From DASXRC01 sp036506495 (GTDB lineage: Bacteria; Actinomycetota; Actinomycetes; Mycobacteriales; Micromonosporaceae): a stretch of 64,000 nucleotides of DNA. The DNA lies in contig DASXRQ010000265.1 in the NCBI GenBank assembly GCA_036506495.1, positions 31,559-95,558 of the forward strand, written 5' to 3'. Numbering within the stretch: position 1 is the stretch's first letter; each line of letters opens with the position of its first letter. Below, piece by piece: positions 26,599-34,652 of this stretch. The translations under genes and the position numbers were made by a program. The notes under the pieces were generated by a model that was not told where the DNA came from, made no database searches, and saw nothing but the letters and a program-made list of their open reading frames with translations.

Positions 26599-26963
26599 CG
26601 CACGCTCAATCGGGCGGGCGTCAGGTTCCGGCCTCGGCTGGTCGACGCCGACGGACGCACCGTCCGATTCGCCGACGGCGACACCCGGGAGGTCAGGGGT
26701 CGTGATCTGGGCGACCGGCTACCGATCCGACTACTCCTGGATCCACATCTCGACTTGGTGGAAGACGGCCGGGTGGCGCACCGGCGCGGCGTACCGACGT
26801 GCCCGGGCTGTGCTGCCTCGGCCTGTCCTGGCAGCACGCCCGCGGCTCCGCGCTGCTCGGCTTCGTCAGCGACGACGCCGCCCATCTCGCCGACCGCATC
26901 ACGACCCACCGACACGCCACAGTGCCCGCCGCGGCAAAGGGCACCCGGCACCCGTCCGGCTGA
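26599..26963 (+). pseudogene. Decayed 3' fragment of a CzcO-like FAD/NAD(P)-dependent monooxygenase gene
   Basis: Homology runs through all three plus frames. One frame gives RTLNRAGVRFRPRLVDADG to about 26695; the next gives VVIWATGYRSDYSWI (26699-26745), the family's signature; the first returns with LVEDGRVAHRRG (26755-26790); the third gives DVPGLCCLGLSWQHARGSALLGF to a TGA at 26961. These pieces read in order as the C-terminal quarter of such flavoproteins, broken by at least three frameshifts. The FAD-binding N-terminal half is missing upstream, where the secreted-protein gene diverges. Confidence 0.8.
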
Positions 26964-27195
26964 GCAGGGGGCAGCCAGCGCGTCACCGCATCCATCCCCG
27001 CGACGCTGCCACCGTGGCATACGCTCGAGGGTCGAAGCAGCTCCCGCTCACGGCGGCGATCCAGCAGGGTGGCGGGCGTGCCGAAGCCCCCCGGGAAGTT
27101 GCCCACCGCGACAGGCTTCTCCCCTTGCTGTTCTCGGTTGCGGTGAGTTCACTGCCTCGGATAACCGGACGGGTTGGCAGATTGGGGTGATTCTC

Positions 27196-28077
27196 GTGCG
27201 ACGACTCATAACTGTCGGGCTCTTCAGCCTGCTTTTGCTCGGCCTGGCGGCGCCGGCGTGGGCGCAGGATGGTCAGACTTCGGAGGCGTTCGTGGTTCTG
27301 TCCGGGCCCGCCGACGTACCCCGGGACCAACAGGTTGGCGATCTTGTGGTCTTTCACGGCTCGTCGACCGTGGACGGCACGGTGAACGGATCGCTGACCG
27401 CCTTCGACGCTCCGGTCACCGTCTCCGGGAGGGTGGACGGCGACGTGGTCGTCTTCAATGGCCGCGTCGAGCTTGCCAGCGGGGCGAACGTCACCGGCGA
27501 CGTGGTGTCCCGGGATGATCCGATCGTGGCGTCCGGCGCGACCATCGGCGGGACGACTCGTCGCGTGCAGACCAACGTCAACTGGAACGGGTTCGGCTGG
27601 GCCGGCCTCCTGCTGTGGTGGGTAGCGGTGTCCATCTCAACCCTGCTGATCGGGCTCGCGCTGTTGTGGCTGCTCGGGCGGGGCGCGACCAGCGTCGCGG
27701 ATACGGGTCAGGCCAGGATCGGACCCTCGATCGGCTGGGGACTCCTCGCGTTCGTCGGCCTGCCCATACTGGCCATCGTCGCCCTCGTCACGATCGTCGG
27801 GATTCCGCTCGGCGTCGGCGTCCTCGCGGCCCTCGCGCTCATCTACACGCTCGCGTACACCACCACCGCCTGGATCATCGGCCGCTGGATCCTCCGCCCC
27901 CCGAAAAAATGGGTCCTCGCCTTCCTGCTCGGGTGGGGCATCCTGCGGGTCCTGGCCCTGATCCCCGTCGTCGGCGGCCTGGTCTGGATCGTCGCCGTGG
28001 TCTTCGGCCTCGGCGCGCTGACGGTGACCATCTGGCGGACCCGTTCCACCAGTCGGGCCGCCCCGGCACCGGCCTGA
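27196..28077 (+). CDS. Polymer-forming (bactofilin-like) domain membrane protein
   Basis: About 293 aa. Signal peptide/first helix LITVGLFSLLLLGLAAPAWA, then an outer region of short repeats (GTVNGSLTAFDAPVTVSGRV, DGDVVVFNGRVELASGANVTG) typical of the right-handed beta-helix of bactofilins. Five or so membrane helices follow, grouped at about 125-150, 165-225 and 235-280. GTG 27196 has GGGG at 27184-27187; GTG 27187 is an alternative. Such proteins could form membrane-linked filaments. No partner gene is nearby. Confidence 0.75.
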   Translation: MRRLITVGLFSLLLLGLAAPAWAQDGQTSEAFVVLSGPADVPRDQQVGDLVVFHGSSTVDGTVNGSLTAFDAPVTVSGRVDGDVVVFNGRVELASGANVTGDVVSRDDPIVASGATIGGTTRRVQTNVNWNGFGWAGLLLWWVAVSISTLLIGLALLWLLGRGATSVADTGQARIGPSIGWGLLAFVGLPILAIVALVTIVGIPLGVGVLAALALIYTLAYTTTAWIIGRWILRPPKKWVLAFLLGWGILRVLALIPVVGGLVWIVAVVFGLGALTVTIWRTRSTSRAAPAPA

Positions 28078-28324
28078 CTGGCTGCATCCAAGGGGGTACG
28101 CCGGGACCACAAGCACGGTGAGCGCGAAGACGAGTCCGAGGCTTCGGGTCGCTCGTGGAGGCCTCGAATAGGATCAGGCCAGCGTCCGCAAACCAGGCAG
28201 CACCTACCAGGAAGGCCGCACATTCGGCAAACCACACGACCACCAGCAGAAGTCGTCCTATGGATCCTCTCGGACTAATCGGTGCCCAAGTGCCATCCCG
28301 CCGTGAGAATCACAGGGTGGGGCA

Positions 28325-29125
28325 ATGAACAAGTCCAGGCCGATCCGCCGAGGGCTGGGCGTCGGTGCAGGCCTCGACGCGGGACTCGCTCGTGACCTAG
28401 CCGTCCGTTGCGAGCGTCTCAGGTACCACTCCCTGTGGTCGAACGACGAGCCAGCCTCGCCTGGCCTGGAGACGCTCGCGCAGTTCGCCGCTGCGGCCCC
28501 GCAGCTCGAGCTCGGCGTGGGGGTCCTTCCTCTCGACCGTCATCAGCCGGCCCGAATCGCGGCGGAACTCGCCCGTCTCGGGCTGGAACCCGCGAAGCTC
28601 TGGATCGGGGTCGGGGCCGGCCAGCTCCGCACGCCGGTCGACGCCGTGCGACGGGCCGTCACCGAGTTACGCGAACTACTTCCGGAGGAGGCGCGAATCG
28701 TCGTGGCCGCCATGCGACCGCAGCTGTGCCGCCTCGGCGGCATGATCGCGGATGGCGTGCTGCTCAACTGGATGTTGCCGGCCCAAGCGGCGCAGGCGCG
28801 CAGATGGGTGCGTGAAGGAGCGGAAGCGGCGGGACGCGCCGCCCCGGTCGTCGCTTCGTACGTACGCGTCGCGGTGGGCTCCGACTCATGGCAGCGACTG
28901 CGGGAGGAGGAACGTTATTACCGCAACGTCAATGACAACCATCGCCGGCACTTCGCGGCCATGGGGGTTCCGCTTGGGAGCGTCGGCGTGGCGGCTGCGG
29001 GGCGATCCGGGGTGCTCGGCGGACTAGCGCCCTATCACGCCGCGCTCGACCTCCCGATCGCGCGGGTGCTCGCGAAACACGATGGGAACTCGCTGAGCGC
29101 CGCCGCAGTTGCCGCGGCACCGTGA
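28325..29125 (+). CDS. LLM-class (luciferase-like) flavin-dependent oxidoreductase
   Basis: 266 aa, shorter than the usual 300-350. LGVGAGLDAGLARDLAVRCERLRYHSLWSNDEP, LGVGVLPLDRHQPARIAAELARL, LWIGVGAG and MIADGVLLNWMLPAQAA match the TIM-barrel of F420- or FMN-using luciferase relatives. The family's long insertion segments are reduced. GGGTGGGGCA precedes ATG 28325. The 247 bp upstream show no gene I trust. Substrate and cofactor are not evident. Confidence 0.78.
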   Translation: MNKSRPIRRGLGVGAGLDAGLARDLAVRCERLRYHSLWSNDEPASPGLETLAQFAAAAPQLELGVGVLPLDRHQPARIAAELARLGLEPAKLWIGVGAGQLRTPVDAVRRAVTELRELLPEEARIVVAAMRPQLCRLGGMIADGVLLNWMLPAQAAQARRWVREGAEAAGRAAPVVASYVRVAVGSDSWQRLREEERYYRNVNDNHRRHFAAMGVPLGSVGVAAAGRSGVLGGLAPYHAALDLPIARVLAKHDGNSLSAAAVAAAP

Positions 29126-29277
29126 GGTGCCGCTAGCCGTCCCGGCCGCCTGATTCGCGCCCACCAGCACGACGAGCCCGACGACGTACCGAAGCGCGCC
29201 GCTACCCGGGCTTCCGCAGTGGTGGCGAAGCCGCCGGAGGCGCGGTGGTGCTGGTCGAGCAAGCCGGCGCCGAGCCG

Positions 29278-30405
29278 TTATCGCGCTTCGTCGGCAGCCG
29301 GTCGCAAGGCGGCAGACCATTTGTCCTCGATGCGCAGCAGCCGCCACGCGGCGAACGCCACGACCCAGGTGAGCACGAACAGGGCGACGATGGCGTACCC
29401 GACGAAGTTGAGATCCAGGTCGGCGATCGTGCGGAGCGGCCCGGAGGTGATGCCGGTCTTGTCGGCGAGGATGGAGATCAGTTCGATGCCGCCGATGACC
29501 AGGGCGACCGCCACCGACAGCCCGGTGATCGTCATGTTGTAGTAGACCTTGCGGACGGGTTTGGAAAATGCCCAGCCGTAGGCGAAGTTCATGAACGATC
29601 CGTCGATGGTGTCCAGCAGCGACATGCCGGCCGCGAACAGCACCGGCAGGGTGAGGATCGCGTACCAGGGCAGCGCGAACGCGGCCGCCCCGCCGGCGAG
29701 CACCAGCAGGGATATCTCGGTGGCGGTGTCGAAGCCGAGACCGAACAGCAGCCCGACCGGGTACATGTGCCATGGCTTAGTGACTGCCTTGGTGGCGCCG
29801 CCGAGGAGGCGGTTCATGAAACCCCGGCGATTGAGCTGCTCCTGGAGTTCGGCCTCGTCGTAGTGGCCGGTGCGCATGCGGCGGAACACCTTGACGATGC
29901 CCGCCAGGACCGCCAGGTTGAGCACCGCAATGATCATGAGGAACGTGCCCGATACCGCCGTACCAATCAGGCCAGTGGCCTCCTGGAGATTCGACGACTC
30001 GTTCTCGACCTGACCGACCAGGGCCCGGACGCCGATCGAGAGCAGCAGGCACAGGCCGAAAACGATCGAGGAGTGGCCGAGGGAGAACCAGAACCCAACC
30101 GAGGTCGGACGTTGTCCCTCGGCCATCAACTTCCGCGTGGTGTTGTCGATGGCCGCGATGTGGTCCGCGTCGAACGCGTGACGCATGCCGAGTGTGTACG
30201 CGGTGACCCCGAGTCCGACACCGAACAACTGCGACCCGACGCTGTAGTGCTGTGGCGCGATGACCGCGACCAGCGTAAACCAACCCACGATGTGCAGGCC
30301 GGCGATGAACGCGGCCATGCCTGCCAGGCTGCGCTTGTCCGGACCGGACATGCTCCGGAACCACCGCCGGCGGGTCGGGGTGTGGGTGGGCGCTGTCGAA
30401 GCCAT
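29278..30405 (-). CDS. HoxN/NixA-family nickel/cobalt permease (NiCoT)
   Basis: 375-aa secondary transporter with eight or so membrane helices. The substrate signature RHAFDADHIAAIDNTTRKLM in helix II is complete, as are LGHSSIVF and LGFDTATE. ATG 30405 has GGAGA six bases upstream; earlier in-frame codons lack a site. Members carry Ni2+ and/or Co2+. A candidate Nur operator 58 bp upstream of the start favours nickel. It diverges from the YcnI-like gene. Confidence 0.93.
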   Translation of the reverse strand: MASTAPTHTPTRRRWFRSMSGPDKRSLAGMAAFIAGLHIVGWFTLVAVIAPQHYSVGSQLFGVGLGVTAYTLGMRHAFDADHIAAIDNTTRKLMAEGQRPTSVGFWFSLGHSSIVFGLCLLLSIGVRALVGQVENESSNLQEATGLIGTAVSGTFLMIIAVLNLAVLAGIVKVFRRMRTGHYDEAELQEQLNRRGFMNRLLGGATKAVTKPWHMYPVGLLFGLGFDTATEISLLVLAGGAAAFALPWYAILTLPVLFAAGMSLLDTIDGSFMNFAYGWAFSKPVRKVYYNMTITGLSVAVALVIGGIELISILADKTGITSGPLRTIADLDLNFVGYAIVALFVLTWVVAFAAWRLLRIEDKWSAALRPAADEAR

Positions 30406-30462
30406 CACAATCTCCATCGGCGGTTGCGAGCGGCGAGGCAAGCGAGGCCCTCGGGGCCCTTG

Positions 30463-30479
30463 TTGCCAAGATATTGCAA
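30463..30479 (-). promoter_or_regulatory. Candidate Nur (nickel-responsive Fur-family repressor) box upstream of the NiCoT gene
   Basis: TTGCCA-AGATA-TTGCAA, two hexamers five bases apart, fits the streptomycete Nur consensus tGCaa-N5-ttGCA with one mismatch. It lies 58 bp before the permease start, where a repressor would block transcription. Confidence 0.55.
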
Positions 30480-30581
30480 TAACCGGATGGCGACAATAGG
30501 TGTGCGGGAACCATCCACGGGTGCGGCCCGACTAACCGCCCGGGAGCGCCCCCGCACCCGACGAGTCCAAAGGGAGTCCCG

Positions 30582-31262
30582 TTGAGGCGAGTTGCCGCAC
30601 GCGCCGGCACGGTCGTTGTGGCGGCCGCGCTGGCCGTCCTCGGCGCCGCGAGCGCCGCGCAGGCACACACCGAGGTCGAGATCGACAACCCGCGGGCGGG
30701 CGCGGTCAACGTTCGGATGACGATGACCGCCGAGGCCGAGTCGGACAGCGCCGGCATCGCCTCGCTGCAGGTCGTGCTACCGGCCGGGATCACGGCCAAT
30801 CAGATAGCCGTGCTGACCGCGCCAGCCGGCTGGACGCTCAAGGCCACCCCGGATGGGTACACGATCGGCGGCCGCGCCCTGCCGATTGGCACCGACGCCC
30901 GGATCGTCACCCGCATCGCCCAGCTCCCGCCGACCGCGACGGTGCTGGTGTTCAAGACCCTGGTCAAGTACAGCGACGGGCATGTCGACCGGTGGATCGA
31001 GGTGCCGAGCGCGACCGCGCCCACCCCGGACAATCCGGCTCCGGTGGTCAGCCTGCGTTCGGCGTCCGCCCCCGCGACCTCCGCTCCAGCCACTACTGCG
31101 CCGGCCGCCTCGTCGCCCGCGGTCCCGGCGACCCCCACTCCGGGCCAGGCCGCAGGCGACAACTCCGCCAGCCCGATCGGATGGCTGATCGGCGCGGCTC
31201 TCGTGCTCGCGGCCGCCACGGTCGCCGCGATACTGATCGCGCGGCGGCGAGGCTCCACATAG
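30582..31262 (+). CDS. YcnI-like (DUF1775) exported copper-associated protein
   Basis: 226 aa from TTG 30582 with AAGGGAG upstream. A signal peptide ends at AAQA-HTEVEI, leaving an N-terminal histidine on the mature protein, as in YcnI where it helps hold copper. The DUF1775 fold follows (GIASLQVVLPAGITANQIAVL, GWTLKATPDGYTIGG, VLVFKTLVKYSDGHVDRWIEV). Then come a Pro/Ala/Thr linker and a C-terminal helix plus RRR, anchoring it outside the membrane. Metal binding is inferred from the family. Confidence 0.82.
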   Translation: MRRVAARAGTVVVAAALAVLGAASAAQAHTEVEIDNPRAGAVNVRMTMTAEAESDSAGIASLQVVLPAGITANQIAVLTAPAGWTLKATPDGYTIGGRALPIGTDARIVTRIAQLPPTATVLVFKTLVKYSDGHVDRWIEVPSATAPTPDNPAPVVSLRSASAPATSAPATTAPAASSPAVPATPTPGQAAGDNSASPIGWLIGAALVLAAATVAAILIARRRGST

Positions 31263-31306
31263 GTCGTGTCAGCTCCGGCGGGTCGAGGGTGGCAGGCTTG
31301 GGGTTC

Positions 31307-31861
31307 ATGAGCAGAGGTCGTGCCCGGCTGGTCGCCATGGTCCTCGTCATCGGGCTTGGTGTGCTGGCCACGGGTTGCGGGTCGACGGAGACACCGACCG
31401 GTGCTGGCGGGGCGCCCACGCCGAAGGCCGCAGCGGCCGGGGGTCCGTCCGCCGTGGCCCGGATGATCTGCGCGGCAGAGGCGCAGGGCGAGGTGGCGCA
31501 GGGACTCGGACTAACCCCGACCGGCCCCGCTACCGCGGCGTGGGCCGCGCCGGTGTACTCCTGCACCTATGCCTTCCCGGCCGGACAGCTGCTGCTCTCG
31601 GTGCGGGACCTTTCCGGCGCGGCGGAGACCACCGCCTACTTCACCGCGGCCCGCACCGCCGGGGCGGCTACAGATCTGCCGGGGCTGGGCGACGCCGCGT
31701 TCGCAGCCGCCAACGGGTCCGTGTACGTCCGCAAGGACTTCAAGGTCCTGCATGTGGATGTGAGCAGGCTGCCGGACTTTCTTGGGCAGCCACCGATCTC
31801 CCGCGCGACGGCCGGTGTCCGGGTCGCGGAGATCATCATGAGCTGCTGGACCGGAGGCTGA
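31307..31861 (+). CDS. Putative lipoprotein of unknown function
   Basis: 184 aa from ATG 31307. Signal VAMVLVIGLGVLATGC ends in a lipobox (LATGC), then a Gly/Ala/Pro linker. The compact domain has two further cysteines (MICAAEAQGEV and VYSCTYAFPAGQLLLSV) and a terminal MSCWTGG. It could bind a small ligand at the cell surface. It lies 44 bp downstream of the YcnI-like gene and may be co-transcribed with it. Family not recognised. Confidence 0.72.
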   Translation: MSRGRARLVAMVLVIGLGVLATGCGSTETPTGAGGAPTPKAAAAGGPSAVARMICAAEAQGEVAQGLGLTPTGPATAAWAAPVYSCTYAFPAGQLLLSVRDLSGAAETTAYFTAARTAGAATDLPGLGDAAFAAANGSVYVRKDFKVLHVDVSRLPDFLGQPPISRATAGVRVAEIIMSCWTGG

Positions 31862-31900
31862 CCGCCCCCACCGGTCAGCGGCGTCGTTCGACGATGCCGG

Positions 31901-32677
31901 TCAGGCCGCCTGCCGCCGGCCGCCGTGGCCGGTCGCCGTGCCCCCGCCCACGCGGCGGCGGAGTCGCGTCGGTGGCACCAGTGTTGGTTGGTCGGCAGGA
32001 TCAAGGCGAAGGTGCCACCGCCCGGCTCGCCGGCCACCCCCGGCGGGCGGGTCACCCATGGTCAGGGTCGGTCGGGTCAGTGCCACCACGATCAGGTAAC
32101 CCGCCAGGACGAACCCGTGGCTGGCTAACCGGATCGGCTCGACCCGACCGGCGGCCACATCGCCAATGCTGAGCAGCGCGAGCACGGCGACGAAGACGGT
32201 GAGGATCGGCACGATCGCCGTCGGGCGGCTCCGGCGCGCCGCTACCCACACATACCCCGCGCCGATGGCGAGATTCCACGCTGCCGACTCGTGCCATAGA
32301 TGGTCCGGGCTGGCTCCGCCCGCGACCGCGCCGCCGTGCAGGTGCCCACCCGTTGAGCCCCAAGCGGCGACCTGCATCAGGCCAAGGACCAGCTGGGCCG
32401 CGCCTAGGACGCTCAGCATCGCCCGCAGTCCCATGGCCAACCGGGCCCGGCCCGGTCCGGGCGCCGCGGCGACCACCACATCGGTCACGTCCGGTCCGGG
32501 CACAACCTGGCTGGTTCGCACGAGCCGGGTGATCGTGGCGGCCTCGTCCCACCATGCGCGGCACGATCCGCACGCCCCGATGTGGGCATCGACCTGGGCG
32601 GACTCGCCCGGGTCGGTCTCACCGTCCAGCCGCGCCGACAGCGCGTCCCGCCATTGCTCACACCCCACGTATGTCAT
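31901..32677 (-). CDS. Zinc-finger (ZAS/zf-HC2) membrane anti-sigma factor
   Basis: 258 aa. The N-terminal cytoplasmic ZAS motif is intact: HIGACGSC (His-x3-Cys-x2-Cys) about residue 32, with an upstream Cys in YVGCEQWRDALSARLDGE. Four or more membrane helices follow (AMLSVLGAAQLVLGLMQVAAW, AAWNLAIGAGYVWVAA, IVPILTVFVAVLALLSIG, GFVLAGYLIVVAL). It diverges from the sigma gene with 76 bp between starts, the normal arrangement for a sigma/anti-sigma pair. The signal it senses is unknown; the neighbouring YcnI gene hints at copper. Confidence 0.85.
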   Translation of the reverse strand: MTYVGCEQWRDALSARLDGETDPGESAQVDAHIGACGSCRAWWDEAATITRLVRTSQVVPGPDVTDVVVAAAPGPGRARLAMGLRAMLSVLGAAQLVLGLMQVAAWGSTGGHLHGGAVAGGASPDHLWHESAAWNLAIGAGYVWVAARRSRPTAIVPILTVFVAVLALLSIGDVAAGRVEPIRLASHGFVLAGYLIVVALTRPTLTMGDPPAGGGRRAGRWHLRLDPADQPTLVPPTRLRRRVGGGTATGHGGRRQAA

Positions 32678-32753
32678 GGTCGTGCGGCACGCCGTCCGGG
32701 TTCCCGCCAGGTCGGAAGACCATGGCCCGGCTCACCCACTAGTCTGCGGGTTC

Positions 32754-33344
32754 ATGGCCGCTGTCCCCGCCGACGGCGCGCAGATCACCGGGTGGGCGTT
32801 GGCCGCCAAGGCCGGCGACCGCACCGCCGCCGCCGCGTTCGTCCGGGCCACCCAGCACCAGGTGCACCGATTCCTCGCCCACCTGGTCGACACCCGCGAG
32901 GCCGACGACCTGACCCAGGAAACCTACCTACGGGCCATGCGAGCACTCCCCCGCTTCGCCGCCCGCTCCACCGCCCGCACGTGGCTGTTCGCGATCGCAC
33001 GGCGGGTCGCCGCCGATCACATCCGAGCTGCGAGTGCCCGCCCCCGCGCCACGGCGCTGGACGACTGGCAGACGGTCGCGGAGGCCGTTACCTCCCACCG
33101 TGCTGCCCGCATCGACGAACAGGTTGCGCTCCGCCAGCTCCTCGCCGGCCTGTCTTCCGAGCGGCGCGAGGCGTTCATCGCGACCCAGATCCTCGGCCTG
33201 ACTTACGCCGAGGCCGCCGAGATATGCGACTGCCCCATCGGGACGATCCGCTCACGAGTTGCTCGCGCGCGAGACGACTTGGTGAGCGCGTTGCGGCCCC
33301 AGGACGATCAGACCGGCCGCGAGAACGAGACGCGCGATGCGTGA
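32754..33344 (+). CDS. ECF RNA polymerase sigma factor (SigC-like)
   Basis: 196 aa from ATG 32754. Region 2 (HRFLAHLVDTREADDLTQETYLRAMRAL, then FAARSTARTWLFAIARRVAADHIR) and region 4 (LSSERREAFIATQILGLTYAEAAEICDCPIGTIRSRVARAR) are both complete, with no region 1 or 3. Its antisense neighbour is the ZAS anti-sigma. The combination with YcnI resembles the SigC-type copper-linked ECF group. Regulation by anti-sigma release is inferred. Confidence 0.9.
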   Translation: MAAVPADGAQITGWALAAKAGDRTAAAAFVRATQHQVHRFLAHLVDTREADDLTQETYLRAMRALPRFAARSTARTWLFAIARRVAADHIRAASARPRATALDDWQTVAEAVTSHRAARIDEQVALRQLLAGLSSERREAFIATQILGLTYAEAAEICDCPIGTIRSRVARARDDLVSALRPQDDQTGRENETRDA

Positions 33345-33364
33345 CCGTTGGCGCCCGGTCTGAG

Positions 33365-33565
33365 TCACGCGGCGGCGAGGTGAAGGAGCGCCGGGCGGTG
33401 CGGGGCGACGGCCCGGCCATCGGGGAGAAGCTCGCCGGTGTCATCGAACACGATCACGCCATTGCACAGCAGGCTCCACCCTTGCTCCGGGTGGAACGCC
33501 GTGGTGTGGGCGGCGTCGCGGTCGGGGGCGTCTGCCGGCGGGCAAGGCGGCTGGTGCGGACACAT
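33365..33565 (-). CDS. DUF5999 family small protein
   Basis: 66 aa. CPHQPPCPPADAPDRDAAHT, HPEQGWSLLCNGVIVFDDTG and LLPDGRAVAPHRP match DUF5999, a small actinobacterial family with conserved cysteines and no known function. ATG 33565 has GGAGGTGCGCG in front. It is convergent with the ECF sigma gene. Confidence 0.82.
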   Translation of the reverse strand: MCPHQPPCPPADAPDRDAAHTTAFHPEQGWSLLCNGVIVFDDTGELLPDGRAVAPHRPALLHLAAA

Positions 33566-33674
33566 CGCGCACCTCCAGGTCTGCGAGAACGTACTCTCAC
33601 CAGTACAGACCCCGGGTGCGACAGAATCTCATCGGCGCGCCGAAGTGTCGGGGGTCCAAGTTAAGGTCGGCCGC

Positions 33675-34190
33675 ATGGCGATCACCATCGAAGACCTCGC
33701 AGGCGTCGGCAACGTCGTCAACGGCGACTATGTCCACGTCACCAAGCGGATCACGCCCCGGTCTCCGCTCACGCTGCCCGCCGCGTACCTGAAGTGGTAC
33801 GACCTCTGCCGCGAGGACCAGGAGATTCCGGCGGACATCGACGCGGAGGCTCGGGATTTCATCGCCGGCGAGGCCGCGGCCGGCCGCCTGCCCATCGCCG
33901 GTGATCTCGGCTTCGTCGTCAACCACCTCTCCGGCGAGCACGTGTATCTGCTGCTCGTATTCACCTGGCGCAGCAACAACGAGATGTGGGAGTCGGTGTA
34001 CTACAAGGATGTCCGGGATGGCGGCCCGTTCCGGATCGGCCCGCAGGGCACACACCGGGGGATGATCTGCGTGTGGGAGTTCGGCGCCGTCGCGCACGAA
34101 CAGCTGGCGTGGACCCGATACCTGCGCTCCGCGCGCGATGAGGCCGCCAAGCGGGAGTACGCCGAAAGCCAGTTCTCCGGCACGATCTAG
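33675..34190 (+). CDS. Uncharacterised soluble protein
   Basis: 171 aa, ATG 33675 with AAGG-like site (TTAAGGTCGG). No signal peptide or membrane segment. It is acidic and rich in aromatic residues (LKWYDLCREDQEIPADIDAEARDFI, VYLLLVFTWRSNNEMWESVYYKDV, GMICVWEFGAVAHEQLAWTRYL). I do not recognise a domain. It lies alone between the DUF5999 and YccF genes; a GTACT...AGTAC dyad lies at about 33592-33607 upstream. Confidence 0.65.
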   Translation: MAITIEDLAGVGNVVNGDYVHVTKRITPRSPLTLPAAYLKWYDLCREDQEIPADIDAEARDFIAGEAAAGRLPIAGDLGFVVNHLSGEHVYLLLVFTWRSNNEMWESVYYKDVRDGGPFRIGPQGTHRGMICVWEFGAVAHEQLAWTRYLRSARDEAAKREYAESQFSGTI

Positions 34191-34209
34191 CCGGTGGTCG
34201 GTCGTCGGC

Positions 34210-34602
34210 TCAGGCTCCCGTCGACACCCGGTCGGCGTCGACGATCTCGTGGCCAAGTGGGAACAGGGCCACCGGGATCAGCTTGAGGTTCGCGATGCCG
34301 AGCGGGATGCCGATGATCGTGATGAACTGGGCGATGGCAGAGACCAGGTGCCCGAGCGCGAGCCACCAACCGGCCACGATGAACCAGACGACGTTGCCCA
34401 GCGCCGAGCCCACGCCGGCCGACCGCTTGGGGACCAGCGTCCGGCCGAACGGCCACAGCGCGTAGTTCGCCATCCGGAACGCGGCGATCCCGAACGGAAT
34501 GGTGATCACCAGCAGGAAGCAGATGAGCCCGGCGATCGCGTACCCGAGGGCCAGCAGGAGGCCGCCGAAGACGAGCCAGATCACGTTCAACAGGAACCGC
34601 AC
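34210..34602 (-). CDS. YccF domain inner-membrane protein
   Basis: 130 aa from GTG 34602. Two copies of the YccF motif occur: LNVIWLVFGGLLLALGYAIAGL ... ITIPFGIAAFRMANYALWPFG, and later GNVVWFIVAGWWLALGHLVSA ... IIGIPLGIANLKLIPVALFP. Four helices. The family is of unknown function and is usually about this long. Coupled neither to the kinase gene upstream nor to the convergent one. Confidence 0.85.
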   Translation of the reverse strand: MRFLLNVIWLVFGGLLLALGYAIAGLICFLLVITIPFGIAAFRMANYALWPFGRTLVPKRSAGVGSALGNVVWFIVAGWWLALGHLVSAIAQFITIIGIPLGIANLKLIPVALFPLGHEIVDADRVSTGA

Positions 34603-34652
34603 ATCTCGATCGTGCCCCGTCCGGGCCGGTCGTGCCTCGGGGATCACCCCGA

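Noticed and set aside
27875..28243. Hydrophobic minus-strand frame downstream of the bactofilin-like gene
   Set aside because: Mostly antisense to the bactofilin-like gene; no ribosome site or conserved pattern.
24680..33344. tRNA-Arg as the edge of an integrated island
   Set aside because: No integrase or transposase and no second copy of the tRNA 3' end noticed; base composition looks like the rest of the window.
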